Source of the DNA: an uncultured Lachnoclostridium sp.
GTDB lineage: Bacteria; Bacillota; Clostridia; Lachnospirales; Lachnospiraceae
NCBI GenBank assembly: GCA_944376715.1
Contig: CALWDO010000003.1
Coordinates: 1 to 64,000 of the forward strand
DNA: 64,000 nt
Direction of reading: 5' to 3'
Under the pieces are notes generated by a model that was given only the letters and a program-made list of their open reading frames with translations, had not been told where the DNA came from and did not search any database. The position numbers were made by a program, and so were the translations under genes. Shown here piece after piece: positions 7,965 through 16,606 of this stretch; positions within the stretch are counted from its first letter, which is position 1, and every line of letters begins with the position of its first letter.

Positions 7965-9629
7965 TCAGACCTCCATGATAATCGGAAGAATCATGGGATT
8001 TCTCTTCGTCTTTTTCCGAATATAATCTCCCAATGCGTCTTTCATCATGTTCTTCATCTTTCCCCAGTCTGTAATATGACGATCCAGACAGTTCTCCACC
8101 GCGTCATAGACCACGGCGCGGGCATGTTCCATCAGATCCTCGGACTCCCGCACGTATACAAAACCGCGGGATACGATATCCGGACCGGACAGCAGCACAT
8201 TGCTTCCCTTCTCCAGCGTCAGTACTATGATCATGATACCGTCCTCCGCCAGGTGCTGACGGTCACGCATGACGATATTGCCCACATCGCCTACGCCCAG
8301 ACCGTCCACAAAGATCGCTCCGGTATGCACTTTGTCCACCACTTTCGCGGAACCCGCGTCCAGTTCGATCACGTCGCCCGAACGGAGCACAAAGATGTTC
8401 TCTTTCGGAATTCCCAGCTGCAGCGCCAGCGAAGCATTTGCTTTCAGATGGCGGTACTCGCCATGAGCCGGTATCGCGTATTTTGGCCGTACCAGAGAGT
8501 AGATCAGCTTGATCTCTTCCTGACAGGCATGTCCGGACACATGGGCATCCTGGAAGATTACATTGGCGCCCTTGGCCGACAGTTCGTTGATCACCTTGGA
8601 CACTGCTTTTTCGTTGCCCGGTATGGGGTTGGAACTGAAGATCACCGTATCTCCCGGCATGATGTGCACTTTTCGGTGCAGGTTCTGCGCCATACGAGAC
8701 AGAGCTGCCATAGACTCTCCCTGGCTTCCCGTTGTAATCAGCACTGTAGCCTCCGGCGGATAATTCCCCAGCCGTTCAATATCGATCAGGGTGTTATCCG
8801 GAATCTTGATATATCCCAGCTCGGCGGCCGTGGTGATGACATTGACCATGCTGCGGCCCTCGATCACCACTTTTTTATTATATTTGTACGCGGAATTGAT
8901 GATCTGCTGTACACGGTCCACATTGGACGCAAACGTCGCCACAATGATGCGGGAATTGCAGTGTTCCGCAAACAGGGCGTCCATCGTATGCCCCACGGTA
9001 CGCTCCGACATGGTGATGCCCGGCCGTTCCGCATTGGTACTGTCGCACATGAGAGCCAGCACTCCCTTTTTGCCGATCTCCGCGAAACGCTGCAGGTCAA
9101 TACTGTCTCCGTACACCGGTGTATAATCCACCTTGAAGTCTCCCGTATGCACTACCGTGCCGGCAGGCGAATAAATCGCCAGGGCAGACGCATCGGCGAT
9201 ACTGTGATTCGTCTTGATGAATTCCACACGGAACTGCCCCAGATTGATAGACTGCCCGTGCTTTACCACCTTCCGTTTGGTGGTCTTCAGCATATTGTGC
9301 TCTTTTAATTTTCCTTCGATCAGTGCAATGGTCAGTTTCGTGGAATATACCGGCACATTGATCTTTTTCAGGACATACGGCAGCGCGCCGATATGGTCCT
9401 CGTGTCCGTGGGTGATCACAAATCCTTTGACTTTGCTCAAATTCTGTTCCAGATAGCTCACATCCGGAATCACAAGGTCGATCCCCAGCATATCGTCCTC
9501 CGGGAACGCAAGGCCGCAGTCCACCACAACAATACTGTCCTCGAATTCGAAGGCAGTAATGTTCATGCCGATCTGCTCCAATCCGCCCAGCGGAATGATA
9601 CGCAGTTTTGAATTGTTTACGTTTTTCAA
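7965..9629 (-). CDS. rnjA: Ribonuclease J
   Basis: This metallo-beta-lactamase/beta-CASP RNase has combined endonuclease and 5'-3' exonuclease activity and is central to Firmicutes mRNA decay. The 554-residue protein shows GGLEQIGMNITAFE, the metal motif HGHEDHIGALPY (near 75-86), the HTGDFKVDYTP loop, and the beta-CASP motif with PAHGEYRHL. The start is TTG, seven bases after a strong AGGAGG, giving MKNVNNSKLRIIPLGG. No better ATG is present. It lies between the DUF1292 gene and the YlbF-like gene in one operon. Confidence 0.96.
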   Translation of the reverse strand: MKNVNNSKLRIIPLGGLEQIGMNITAFEFEDSIVVVDCGLAFPEDDMLGIDLVIPDVSYLEQNLSKVKGFVITHGHEDHIGALPYVLKKINVPVYSTKLTIALIEGKLKEHNMLKTTKRKVVKHGQSINLGQFRVEFIKTNHSIADASALAIYSPAGTVVHTGDFKVDYTPVYGDSIDLQRFAEIGKKGVLALMCDSTNAERPGITMSERTVGHTMDALFAEHCNSRIIVATFASNVDRVQQIINSAYKYNKKVVIEGRSMVNVITTAAELGYIKIPDNTLIDIERLGNYPPEATVLITTGSQGESMAALSRMAQNLHRKVHIMPGDTVIFSSNPIPGNEKAVSKVINELSAKGANVIFQDAHVSGHACQEEIKLIYSLVRPKYAIPAHGEYRHLKANASLALQLGIPKENIFVLRSGDVIELDAGSAKVVDKVHTGAIFVDGLGVGDVGNIVMRDRQHLAEDGIMIIVLTLEKGSNVLLSGPDIVSRGFVYVRESEDLMEHARAVVYDAVENCLDRHITDWGKMKNMMKDALGDYIRKKTKRNPMILPIIMEV

Positions 9630-9648
9630 ATAAATACCTCCTGTTGTC

Positions 9649-9903
9649 TTATTTTTCGATCTCTACATCTTCCAGGAGTTGTTCAAAAATGGTCAGAAGG
9701 GCATCCTGCTCCTGCTCGTCTTCCACGATCTCATAGCGGCTCTCCGCCTCTTCATCTTTCGAGCAATCTTTTAAAATCAGGCATTCCGCGTCTTCTTCCT
9801 CAGAATCGGCCACCAGCAGATAATTTTTCCCGTTGAAACGGGTCTGTTCCAGCACATAAAAATCCACTGCGCCGTCTTCTGTCTGAAAAGTCAGCTTCTC
9901 CAT
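9649..9903 (-). CDS. DUF1292 family protein (YrzB-like)
   Basis: This 84-residue, very acidic protein has the DUF1292 pattern: a beta-rich start (KLTFQTEDGAVDFYVLEQTR), NGKNYLLVADS, then a glutamate/aspartate-rich end. It lies 4 bases downstream of ruvX and upstream of RNase J, the standard Clostridia arrangement with the IreB-like gene. No biochemical function is established for the family. Confidence 0.88.
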   Translation of the reverse strand: MEKLTFQTEDGAVDFYVLEQTRFNGKNYLLVADSEEEDAECLILKDCSKDEEAESRYEIVEDEQEQDALLTIFEQLLEDVEIEK

Positions 9904-9907
9904 CTAT

Positions 9908-10339
9908 CTATTCACTCCTGTTTTTCTTTGCGTCCAGATATCCCTGCAGGATAAATACTGCAGCGATTTTATCCAGATATTCTTTACGGTGTTCTCTTCT
10001 CACACCGCTTTCCATCAGCGTACGGTTCGCCTCTACAGTCGTCAGGCGCTCATCCCACATGACAACAGGCAGACCTGTCCGCTTTTTCAGCATTTCTGCA
10101 AATGCCAGCGATTTTTCAGCCCTGTCGCCAATGGTATTATTCATATGTTTCGGAAAACCCACTACGATCTCGCCCACTTCATATTCCGTGCAGAGCTCCT
10201 GGATCCTGGCAAGGGTCCTTCGAAGTTTGTTCTCTTCTTTCCGAAAAATCGTCTCTACACCCTGGGCAGTCAGAAGAAGCGCATCGCTGACTGCGACTCC
10301 CACCGTCACGGAACCGTAGTCCAGCCCCATAATCCTCAT
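9908..10339 (-). CDS. ruvX: Holliday junction resolvase-like RuvX (YqgF)
   Basis: The 143-residue RNase H-fold protein shows [19 protein letters not shown] with the first catalytic aspartate, [18 protein letters not shown], and [11 protein letters not shown]. Length is normal for RuvX. Family members are implicated in Holliday junction resolution or pre-16S rRNA processing. Experimental support differs between organisms, so the role is given at family level. It starts 7 bases after the IreB-like gene, and the operon order ireB-ruvX-DUF1292 is conserved. Confidence 0.93.
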   Translation of the reverse strand: MRIMGLDYGSVTVGVAVSDALLLTAQGVETIFRKEENKLRRTLARIQELCTEYEVGEIVVGFPKHMNNTIGDRAEKSLAFAEMLKKRTGLPVVMWDERLTTVEANRTLMESGVRREHRKEYLDKIAAVFILQGYLDAKKNRSE

Positions 10340-10346
10340 CTTCTGA

Positions 10347-10610
10347 TCATTCCTTCATTGTCTTGTCCACATACACACGAAGCAGTTCTTCCACCAGTTC
10401 GTCCCGCTCCACCTTCATAATCAGGCTTCTGGCTCCTTTATGACTGGTGATATATGTCGGATCTCCCGACATGATATAACCCACAATCTGGTTCACCGGA
10501 TCATACCCTTTCTCGGTCATGGCCTGGTAGACCAGCTGCAGGACATCTCCAACTTTTAATTCCTGGTCGGACTGAATTTTGAAATACTGAGTGTTTTCCA
10601 ATTTTTTCAT
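10347..10610 (-). CDS. IreB family regulatory phosphoprotein (UPF0297)
   Basis: The 87-residue protein matches the IreB/YrzL family: [38 protein letters not shown] near the middle and [13 protein letters not shown] at the end. In Enterococcus, IreB is a substrate of the Ser/Thr kinase IreK and modulates envelope stress resistance. The genomic position before ruvX is the typical one. The phosphorylated threonines of IreB lie near the N-terminus. This protein has Thr7 there, but equivalence is not certain. Confidence 0.92.
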   Translation of the reverse strand: MKKLENTQYFKIQSDQELKVGDVLQLVYQAMTEKGYDPVNQIVGYIMSGDPTYITSHKGARSLIMKVERDELVEELLRVYVDKTMKE

Positions 10611-10701
10611 AGTCCCACGTCCTCAACTGTAGTATACCACTAGTTTACTATAATCCATGCACAAATTCAATGGAAATTTTCCGACAAAAGCCGGCCTTCC
10701 C

Positions 10702-12012
10702 TTAAACTTCACACATCCTGCCGTACAAAATGTCCGGTTCCAGGAACCCTTCCACCTGTACCTGCACCATCCGGTTGGCCAGAGATTCCATCCCCGGAAC
10801 CGCCACCCGCACGTATTCCGCCGTATGTCCGGTCTGCCAGCTTCTGCCCTGGGACATATACTCTTCTTCCATCAGGACTTCCGCTGTACGGCCGATCAGA
10901 CGCGCCCGGTAATTTTTGCTGTTCTCTTCTGTCATCTTAAGCAGCACGTCGCTGCGCTCATTCTTGATCTGCTCCGGAATCTGATCCGGCATCCGATCCG
11001 CTCTGGTCCCTTTCCTTCTGGAAAACTTGAACACGTGCGTCTCATAAAAGCAGATTTCCTCCAGGAATTTCACCGTAGCCCGGAACTCTTCTTCCGTCTC
11101 TCCGGGAAATCCCACGATCACATCCGTCGTCAGCGCCGGATGGTCAAAATATCTGCGCAGCCGTTCGCAGCAGGCGCGGAATTCATCCACTGTATATTTT
11201 CGGTTCATCCGTTTCAGGGTCTCATCACAGCCGCTCTGCAGGGACAGATGAAAATGCGGACAGAGTTTTTTCTCCGCCGCCAGTCCTCCCACAAATTCCT
11301 CCGTCATGATACGGGGTTCCAGAGAACCCAGACGAATCCTCCGGATCCCTTCTGTCTTTGCCACTTCCTGAACCACGTTCAGCAGGTCTGTATCTTCCAG
11401 ATCGGTCCCGTAAGAGTCCAGATGAATCCCGGTCAGCACCACTTCCTGATATCCATTCTTCGCCAGCTCATGTACTTCCCGCAGGATATCTTCCATGGAT
11501 CTGCTGCGCACTCTTCCTCTGGTATAGGGGATAATACAATAACTGCAGAACTGGTTGCAGCCGTCCTGAATCTTTACATAAGCCCTGGTATGCCCGGCTG
11601 TGCGGCTCAGATGCAGCCTCTCATATGTCTTTTCATGCGTCAGGTCACGGATATGGGAAGCCACGTGTTCCTCTTCCCAGGCGCGCAGGATCTCCGGCAG
11701 ATTTTCTTTCTCATTGTTTCCTATCAGGATATCCACCGCTTTGTCCTGCAGCAGTTCCTGCCCTGCGGCCTGCACGTAACAGCCTGCCGCCACCACTACC
11801 GCATCCGGATTCTTCTTCCTGGCCCGGTGCAGCATCTGCCGTGATTTACGGTCCGCGATGTTGGTCACACTGCAGGTGTTGACGATATAGACATCTGCCT
11901 TTTCCTCAAACGGTACGATCTCGTATCCGTTCTGCTCCAGGATCTCCTGCATGGCTTCCGTTTCATATGCATTTACCTTACATCCAAGATTGTGCAGCGC
12001 TGCTTTTCTCAT
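10702..12012 (-). CDS. mtaB: tRNA t6A37 methylthiotransferase MtaB
   Basis: This radical-SAM enzyme converts t6A37 of tRNA to its 2-methylthio form. The 436-residue protein has the N-terminal UPF0004 domain with three cysteines (LGCKVN, NTCSVT, AAGCYVQ). The radical-SAM CxxxCxxC motif follows in DGCNQFCSYCIIPYTRGRVRS (near 150), with a C-terminal TRAM-like region. The LGCKVNAYE start distinguishes MtaB from MiaB. It is followed downstream, after about 90 bases without an obvious strong terminator, by the IreB-like gene. Confidence 0.95.
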   Translation of the reverse strand: MRKAALHNLGCKVNAYETEAMQEILEQNGYEIVPFEEKADVYIVNTCSVTNIADRKSRQMLHRARKKNPDAVVVAAGCYVQAAGQELLQDKAVDILIGNNEKENLPEILRAWEEEHVASHIRDLTHEKTYERLHLSRTAGHTRAYVKIQDGCNQFCSYCIIPYTRGRVRSRSMEDILREVHELAKNGYQEVVLTGIHLDSYGTDLEDTDLLNVVQEVAKTEGIRRIRLGSLEPRIMTEEFVGGLAAEKKLCPHFHLSLQSGCDETLKRMNRKYTVDEFRACCERLRRYFDHPALTTDVIVGFPGETEEEFRATVKFLEEICFYETHVFKFSRRKGTRADRMPDQIPEQIKNERSDVLLKMTEENSKNYRARLIGRTAEVLMEEEYMSQGRSWQTGHTAEYVRVAVPGMESLANRMVQVQVEGFLEPDILYGRMCEV

Positions 12013-12057
12013 ACTTGTCCCCCACTACCATTTTCTGTCTGGAAACGCATTTTCCCA

Positions 12058-12085
12058 TTGACTTTCTTCCCCCAAATCTTATAAT
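12058..12085 (+). promoter_or_regulatory. Sigma-A-type promoter of the HPr-like gene
   Basis: TTGACT (12058-12063), a 16-base spacer and TATAAT (12080-12085) precede the HPr-like start by 38 bases. The ribosome site GGAGGAGG follows. Confidence 0.85.
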
Positions 12086-12123
12086 ATGGTATAGATGAAA
12101 CAAGCAGGAGGAGGAACGTTCCA

Positions 12124-12357
12124 ATGAAAACCGTTCATATTTCTTTAAATTCTATTGATAAAGTGAAAGCTTTCGTGAATGAAATCACAAAATTCGACAA
12201 TGACTTCGACCTGGTATCCGGCCGCTATGTAATCGACGCAAAATCCATCATGGGCATTTTCAGCCTGGATCTGTCAAAACCTATCGAGCTGAACATCCAC
12301 TCTGAAAACAATGCGGACGAGATCCTGGAAGTTCTTGCTCCATATATTGTCGACTGA
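12124..12357 (+). CDS. HPr-like protein lacking the phosphorylated histidine (Crh-like)
   Basis: This 77-residue protein has the HPr fold pattern, including the Ser46 region DAKSIMGIFSL. The usual GIHARPA motif with His15 is replaced by NSIDKVK, so enzyme I cannot phosphorylate it in the normal way. Bacillus Crh also lacks His15 but keeps Ser46 and works as a CcpA co-regulator. A comparable regulatory role is possible here but inferred. It has its own strong promoter, a GGAGG ribosome site and its own terminator. It stands alone on the plus strand among minus-strand genes. Confidence 0.85.
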   Translation: MKTVHISLNSIDKVKAFVNEITKFDNDFDLVSGRYVIDAKSIMGIFSLDLSKPIELNIHSENNADEILEVLAPYIVD

Positions 12358-12394
12358 TCTTTCGTATGACATCTGCCGCCTGACGGCAGACCGG

Positions 12395-12428
12395 GAATCC
12401 TGCAGCAGTGCGCAGGATTCTTTTTTTT
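12395..12428 (+). terminator. Intrinsic terminator of the HPr-like gene
   Basis: Arms GAATCCTGC and GCAGGATTC are followed by eight T residues. A smaller hairpin (TCTGCCG/CGGCAGA, 12372-12390) precedes it. Confidence 0.9.
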
Positions 12429-12450
12429 ATGCCGCCATGCCGGACCGGTA

Positions 12451-13629
12451 TTACCGGATCTCCAGCACTTCATCTCCGGCCAGGGCTTCCGCCACCATCT
12501 CGTCGATCTTCTCCGCCAGGGCTTTTTCAGATCTGCGGATCTGCTCTACCTTCGGCTTCGTTACCGGATGCTTTGCCACAAATGTGGTGCAGCAGTCTTC
12601 ATAAGGCAGGATCGAGGTTTCATAAGTCCCGATCTGCTTCGCCAATGTGACGATATCCTCTTTATCAAAAGCAATCAGCGGACGGAATACCGGAAGCGTA
12701 CACACATCGTTGGTCGCCGTCAGACTGGCCACCGTCTGGCTGGCCACCTGTCCGATACTCTCCCCGGTAATCAGAGCCAGACACCCCGTATCTTTTGCAA
12801 TCTGCTCTGCGATCCGCATCATATAACGCCGCATGATAATCGTCAGCTCATCGTGCGGGCACTGGTCATAAATATACATCTGGATATCTGTAAAGTTGAT
12901 CACATGGAGCCGGATCGGCCCTGTGTACATAGCCACCCGTCTGGCCAGATCCACCACTTTCTGTTTGGCCCTCTCGCTGGTATAAGGCGGCGCATGGAAA
13001 TATACGGCGTCAATATAAACGCCTCTCTTAGCCACCATATATCCCGCTACCGGGCTGTCGATACCCCCGGACAGCAGCAGCATGGAACGTCCATTGGTTC
13101 CCAGCGGCATTCCGCCCGGTCCCGGGATCACTTCCGAATAGATATAAATCTGACTGCGCAGTTCGATATACAGCATAATATCCGGATGATGCACATCTAC
13201 CGTCAGTCCCGGATAAGCCTCCAGTATCTTTCCGCCTATCTCGGCATTCACTTCCATGGACTCTACAGGAAACTTTTTATTGGCTCTGCGGGTATGGACT
13301 TTAAATGTTTTCTCCTGCCCCGCATACATCTCTCCCACATAATGAAGTACATCCTGCGTAAGCGCTTCCAGCCCGTGATCTTCCACGATCACCACCGGAC
13401 AGATACTGACGATGCCGAAGACCCTGCGAAGCGCTTCTACAGCTTCTTCATAATCAAATGCTCCTTCCGCCTCCACGTAGATGCGTCCCTGGTCTTTCGT
13501 CACCTGGAAATGTCCTTCTACCGGCCACAATACTTCTTTTATCCTTTTCACCAGCGCGTCTTCAAATACATACCGGTTCTTTCCCTTTACGCCGATCTCG
13601 CCATATTTAATCAAAAAAGCCTGAAACAT
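12451..13629 (-). CDS. thiI: tRNA 4-thiouridine synthase ThiI
   Basis: ThiI makes s4U at position 8 of tRNA using persulfide sulfur from a cysteine desulfurase. The 392-residue protein has an N-terminal ferredoxin-like/THUMP region (about 1-165) and a PP-loop ATPase domain with LLSGGIDSPVAGY (near 185). The active cysteine is expected in the later SILPYEDCCTTFVAKHP segment. No C-terminal rhodanese domain is present, which is the usual Firmicutes form. It lies 17 bases after the cysteine desulfurase gene, which probably supplies its sulfur. Confidence 0.96.
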   Translation of the reverse strand: MFQAFLIKYGEIGVKGKNRYVFEDALVKRIKEVLWPVEGHFQVTKDQGRIYVEAEGAFDYEEAVEALRRVFGIVSICPVVIVEDHGLEALTQDVLHYVGEMYAGQEKTFKVHTRRANKKFPVESMEVNAEIGGKILEAYPGLTVDVHHPDIMLYIELRSQIYIYSEVIPGPGGMPLGTNGRSMLLLSGGIDSPVAGYMVAKRGVYIDAVYFHAPPYTSERAKQKVVDLARRVAMYTGPIRLHVINFTDIQMYIYDQCPHDELTIIMRRYMMRIAEQIAKDTGCLALITGESIGQVASQTVASLTATNDVCTLPVFRPLIAFDKEDIVTLAKQIGTYETSILPYEDCCTTFVAKHPVTKPKVEQIRRSEKALAEKIDEMVAEALAGDEVLEIR

Positions 13630-13646
13630 ATATTTCTTTCTCCTGT

Positions 13647-14801
13647 CTATCTGCGCACGTAGCGCCGAAGCACCGGCAAAAGCTTTGCAAGCTCCTGCAG
13701 GCAGTAATCAATCTCTTCTTCCGTAGTATCAAAGCAAAAACTGAAGCGCAGCGCGCTCTCCACCCGTTCTTTCTCCAGCCCCATACAGAGCAGCGTGTGG
13801 CTGGGAGCCGGTTTATTGGAGGAACATGCGCTTCCTGCGGATACATATATGCCTTTGTCTTCCAAAGCGTGGAGAAGCACTTCACTGCGGATCCCCGGAA
13901 AACTTACATTTACAATATGCGGCGCCGTCTCCCGCCCCGTTCTTCCATTGATAAAAGCATCCGGCAGTTTCCGAATTCCTTCCACAAACCGTTCCTTCAG
14001 GGCATAGAGCCGTTCCACCTTCTCATCCAGGTTCTCATAGCAGGCAGCCGCAGCTTCCGCGATGCCTGCGATTCCCGGCACGTTTTCCGTACCGGAGCGG
14101 AGCCCTTTCTGCTGTTCTCCTCCGAACAGAATCGGCTGAATCTTTACCTTTTCGTCCACATACAAAAGTCCGCTTCCCTTAGGGCCGTGAATCTTGTGCC
14201 CGCTGGCAGAGAGAAGATCTATCCCCTCTCTCTTGGGGAAAATGCGATATTTCCCATAAGCCTGAATCGCGTCCACATGAAAGCAGATTTTTTTGCCCTG
14301 TTCTTTCAAAAGCTTACCGATCTCATCCACCGGCTGCACCGCTCCGGTCTCATTATTCACATACATTACCGATACCAGTATCGTATCCTCGCAGAGCGCC
14401 TTTTTCAGATCCTCCATCCGGATCACACCGTCCTCCCCCGCGGGAAGATATGTGACGCGAAAGCCCTGATCCTCCAGGTATTTCATAGGGTTGGATACGG
14501 AAGCATGCTCCAGGCAGGTGGTGATCAGGTGGTTTCCGTTCCGGCGGTTCGCCATAGCCGTACCGATCAGGGCCAGGTTATTGGACTCGGTCCCTCCGGA
14601 AGTAAAATAGATCTCCTTTTCCTGCACCTTCAGATTCCGGGCAAAAAAAGCCTTTGCTTCCCGGATATATTTTTCGGCTTCCACACCTTTTGTATGCATG
14701 GAAGACGGATTCCCAAAGTCCGTCCTCATAACTTCCACCATCTTGTCCGTCACCCGTTCAAGGCACCGGGTGGTGGCGGAATTATCCAGATATGCCTGCA
14801 T
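13647..14801 (-). CDS. Cysteine desulfurase (NifS/IscS family)
   Basis: This PLP enzyme transfers sulfur from L-cysteine. The 384-residue protein shows YLDNSATTR at the N-terminus, HVDAIQAYGK, the PLP-lysine region SASGHKIHGPKGSGLLY (near 205), and the catalytic-cysteine loop SAGSACSSNKPAPSHTL (near 325). Position next to thiI, 17 bases apart, indicates a dedicated role in tRNA thiolation like Bacillus NifZ. That is inferred from context. No scaffold gene (iscU/sufU) is adjacent. Confidence 0.94.
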   Translation of the reverse strand: MQAYLDNSATTRCLERVTDKMVEVMRTDFGNPSSMHTKGVEAEKYIREAKAFFARNLKVQEKEIYFTSGGTESNNLALIGTAMANRRNGNHLITTCLEHASVSNPMKYLEDQGFRVTYLPAGEDGVIRMEDLKKALCEDTILVSVMYVNNETGAVQPVDEIGKLLKEQGKKICFHVDAIQAYGKYRIFPKREGIDLLSASGHKIHGPKGSGLLYVDEKVKIQPILFGGEQQKGLRSGTENVPGIAGIAEAAAACYENLDEKVERLYALKERFVEGIRKLPDAFINGRTGRETAPHIVNVSFPGIRSEVLLHALEDKGIYVSAGSACSSNKPAPSHTLLCMGLEKERVESALRFSFCFDTTEEEIDYCLQELAKLLPVLRRYVRR

Positions 14802-14803
14802 GA

Positions 14804-15541
14804 TTAATCCTCCAACTGAAACATCAATACGGAAAGGATGCAGATCCCCGCCGTCTCTGTCCGTAAAATTCTTCTTCCAAGAGAAATGGGATGGGCGCCG
14901 GCTTCCACGGCCGCCTCCACTTCTGATTTTTCAAACCCGCCTTCCGGACCGATAAATACGCCCGCCGACTGTCCTTTCTGAATCCGGCCCAACACACTGC
15001 GCGCCTCTTCCATCCCTCGGGCGCATTCATACGGGATCAGGCGCACATCCAGAGCTTCGGCGTCTTCAAGCGCCTCTTCCAGCGTCATAACCGGATCGAC
15101 CTTGGGAATCACCGACCGTCCGGACTGCTTCGCCGCGCTTTCCGCCACTGCCTGCCATCTCCTGCGCTTTGCATCCGCTTTTTTTGCGTCCAGCTTCACC
15201 ACGCAACGTTTCAGGGCGACCGGAACGATCCGGGAGACTCCCAGTTCTACGGCCTTCTGCACGATCAGTTCCATCTTGTCCCCCTTGGGCAGTCCCTGAT
15301 ACAATACCAGGGTGGAAGACAGTTCCACATCAAAAGGCTTCCTCTCCAGGACGCGTGCTCTGACACATTCTGCATCCAGCTGCTCCAGCTCGCAGATATA
15401 GTCCGTTCCCAGCCCGTCGCTGACCGAGATCTTGTCTCCGGGAGACATCCGGAGCACATTGCGGATATGGTTCACATCTCCGCCCAAGATTTCAACATAT
15501 TCCGGAAAAATCTGTTCCGGCTCCACAAAAAAACGATGCAT
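14804..15541 (-). CDS. rsmE: 16S rRNA m3U1498 methyltransferase RsmE
   Basis: This SPOUT-class methyltransferase acts on 16S rRNA U1498. The ATG at 15541 gives MHRFFVEPEQIF, the usual family start; an upstream in-frame codon would run into prmA. The 245-residue protein has an N-terminal PUA-like domain (VNHIRNVLRMSPGD). The SPOUT knot domain shows GLPKGDKMELIVQKAVELGV, FIGPEGGFEKSEVEAA and LGRRILRTETAGI. It directly follows prmA (2-base gap), a conserved pairing. Confidence 0.95.
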   Translation of the reverse strand: MHRFFVEPEQIFPEYVEILGGDVNHIRNVLRMSPGDKISVSDGLGTDYICELEQLDAECVRARVLERKPFDVELSSTLVLYQGLPKGDKMELIVQKAVELGVSRIVPVALKRCVVKLDAKKADAKRRRWQAVAESAAKQSGRSVIPKVDPVMTLEEALEDAEALDVRLIPYECARGMEEARSVLGRIQKGQSAGVFIGPEGGFEKSEVEAAVEAGAHPISLGRRILRTETAGICILSVLMFQLED

Positions 15542-15543
15542 AC

Positions 15544-16512
15544 TTATCTCCCATCCCGGCCTTTGCGCGCGGTCACAGCCACCCATTCGCCCTGATATGT
15601 GGTTTCCAGGACTTCAAATCCCGCCTGTTCCAGCGCCTGGGCCACCATTCTTTCTTTGCCTGAGATAATGCCGGAAGTGATGTACATACCTCCGTCTTTC
15701 AGCGCCGCAGCAACCGCCGGCGCCAAAGGCACCAGTATTTCTGCCAGAATGTTTGCCACCGCCATATCATATTTTCCGTATCCGACCTTTTCCTGCACTT
15801 CCTGGTCGTCGATCAGGTTGCCCAGCAGGACTTCATAACTGTCAGAAGAGATCCCGTTGACTTCCATATTTTCTTCCGCAGCCGTGATGGCGCAAGGATC
15901 CAGATCCGTTCCCACCGCATGTTTCGCCCCCAGTTTCAGGGCCGCGATCGACAAGATGCCGCTGCCGGTGCCAACATCCAGAAGCTCTGTGTCGTCCGTC
16001 AGATATTTCCGGATCTGTCGGATACACAGCTGCGTCGTCTCATGCATACCGGTGCCAAAAGCAGTGCCCGGATCAATCTGGATCAGAAGCTTGTCCTGAT
16101 CCTCCGGTTTCAGATCTTCCCATGACGGCTTGATCAGAATATCGTCCACATAAAACTGATGAAAATATTCTTTCCAGTTGTTGATCCAGTCCTTGTCCTC
16201 GGTCTGGGAGGTCTCGATCGTACCTGCTCCCACATCCACGCCCCAGCTGCGGATCTCGTCCAGTCCCTGCTGTACCGCGGCGAGCACCGCCGCATTATCC
16301 TGGTCCGGCTCCAGATAGAAGCTGATCCTCGCCACTTCGTCGTCTGCGGGCGCATCCGGAAGAATATCCACAAACATCTGCGCTTTCTCGCTGTCAGAAA
16401 GGGGCACCTTGTCTTCTATCTCGATCCCCTCGATCCCTGCATCCATCATCATGCTGCTGATCAGATCCTCGGCCTCCGACGTGGTCGTCAGCGTATATTT
16501 GTTCCATTTCAT
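15544..16512 (-). CDS. prmA: Ribosomal protein L11 methyltransferase PrmA
   Basis: PrmA trimethylates ribosomal protein L11. The 322-residue form starts at the ATG 16512 behind AAGGAGGAATATGCG, giving MKWNKYTLTTTSEAEDLISS. The frame is open further upstream, but that stretch overlaps the HAD gene and its terminator and is not coding. The SAM site is LLDVGTGSGILSIAALKLGA, preceded by PGTAFGTGMHETTQLC, and VANILAEILVPLAP follows. It heads the prmA-rsmE-desulfurase-thiI operon. Confidence 0.96.
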   Translation of the reverse strand: MKWNKYTLTTTSEAEDLISSMMMDAGIEGIEIEDKVPLSDSEKAQMFVDILPDAPADDEVARISFYLEPDQDNAAVLAAVQQGLDEIRSWGVDVGAGTIETSQTEDKDWINNWKEYFHQFYVDDILIKPSWEDLKPEDQDKLLIQIDPGTAFGTGMHETTQLCIRQIRKYLTDDTELLDVGTGSGILSIAALKLGAKHAVGTDLDPCAITAAEENMEVNGISSDSYEVLLGNLIDDQEVQEKVGYGKYDMAVANILAEILVPLAPAVAAALKDGGMYITSGIISGKERMVAQALEQAGFEVLETTYQGEWVAVTARKGRDGR

Positions 16513-16552
16513 CGCATATTCCTCCTTTTCTGCCGTCATTACAATACCCGAT

Positions 16553-16581
16553 ATCATAACATAAAAAGCGGAGGATTTCAA
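16553..16581 (-). promoter_or_regulatory. prmA promoter, superimposed on the upstream terminator
   Basis: On the minus strand TTGAAA (16576-16581), a 17-base spacer and TATGAT (16553-16558) form a near-consensus promoter. The -35 box sits in the loop of the terminator of the preceding HAD gene. Confidence 0.8.
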
Positions 16582-16596
16582 CCATCCTCCACTTTT
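16563..16596 (-). terminator. Intrinsic terminator of the HAD gene
   Basis: Arms GGAGGAT and ATCCTCC extend into A-rich and T-rich flanks. On the minus strand CTTTTT follows the stem. It lies just past the HAD stop codon and overlaps the prmA promoter. Confidence 0.8.
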
Positions 16597-16606
16597 CCGA
16601 CCTTCG

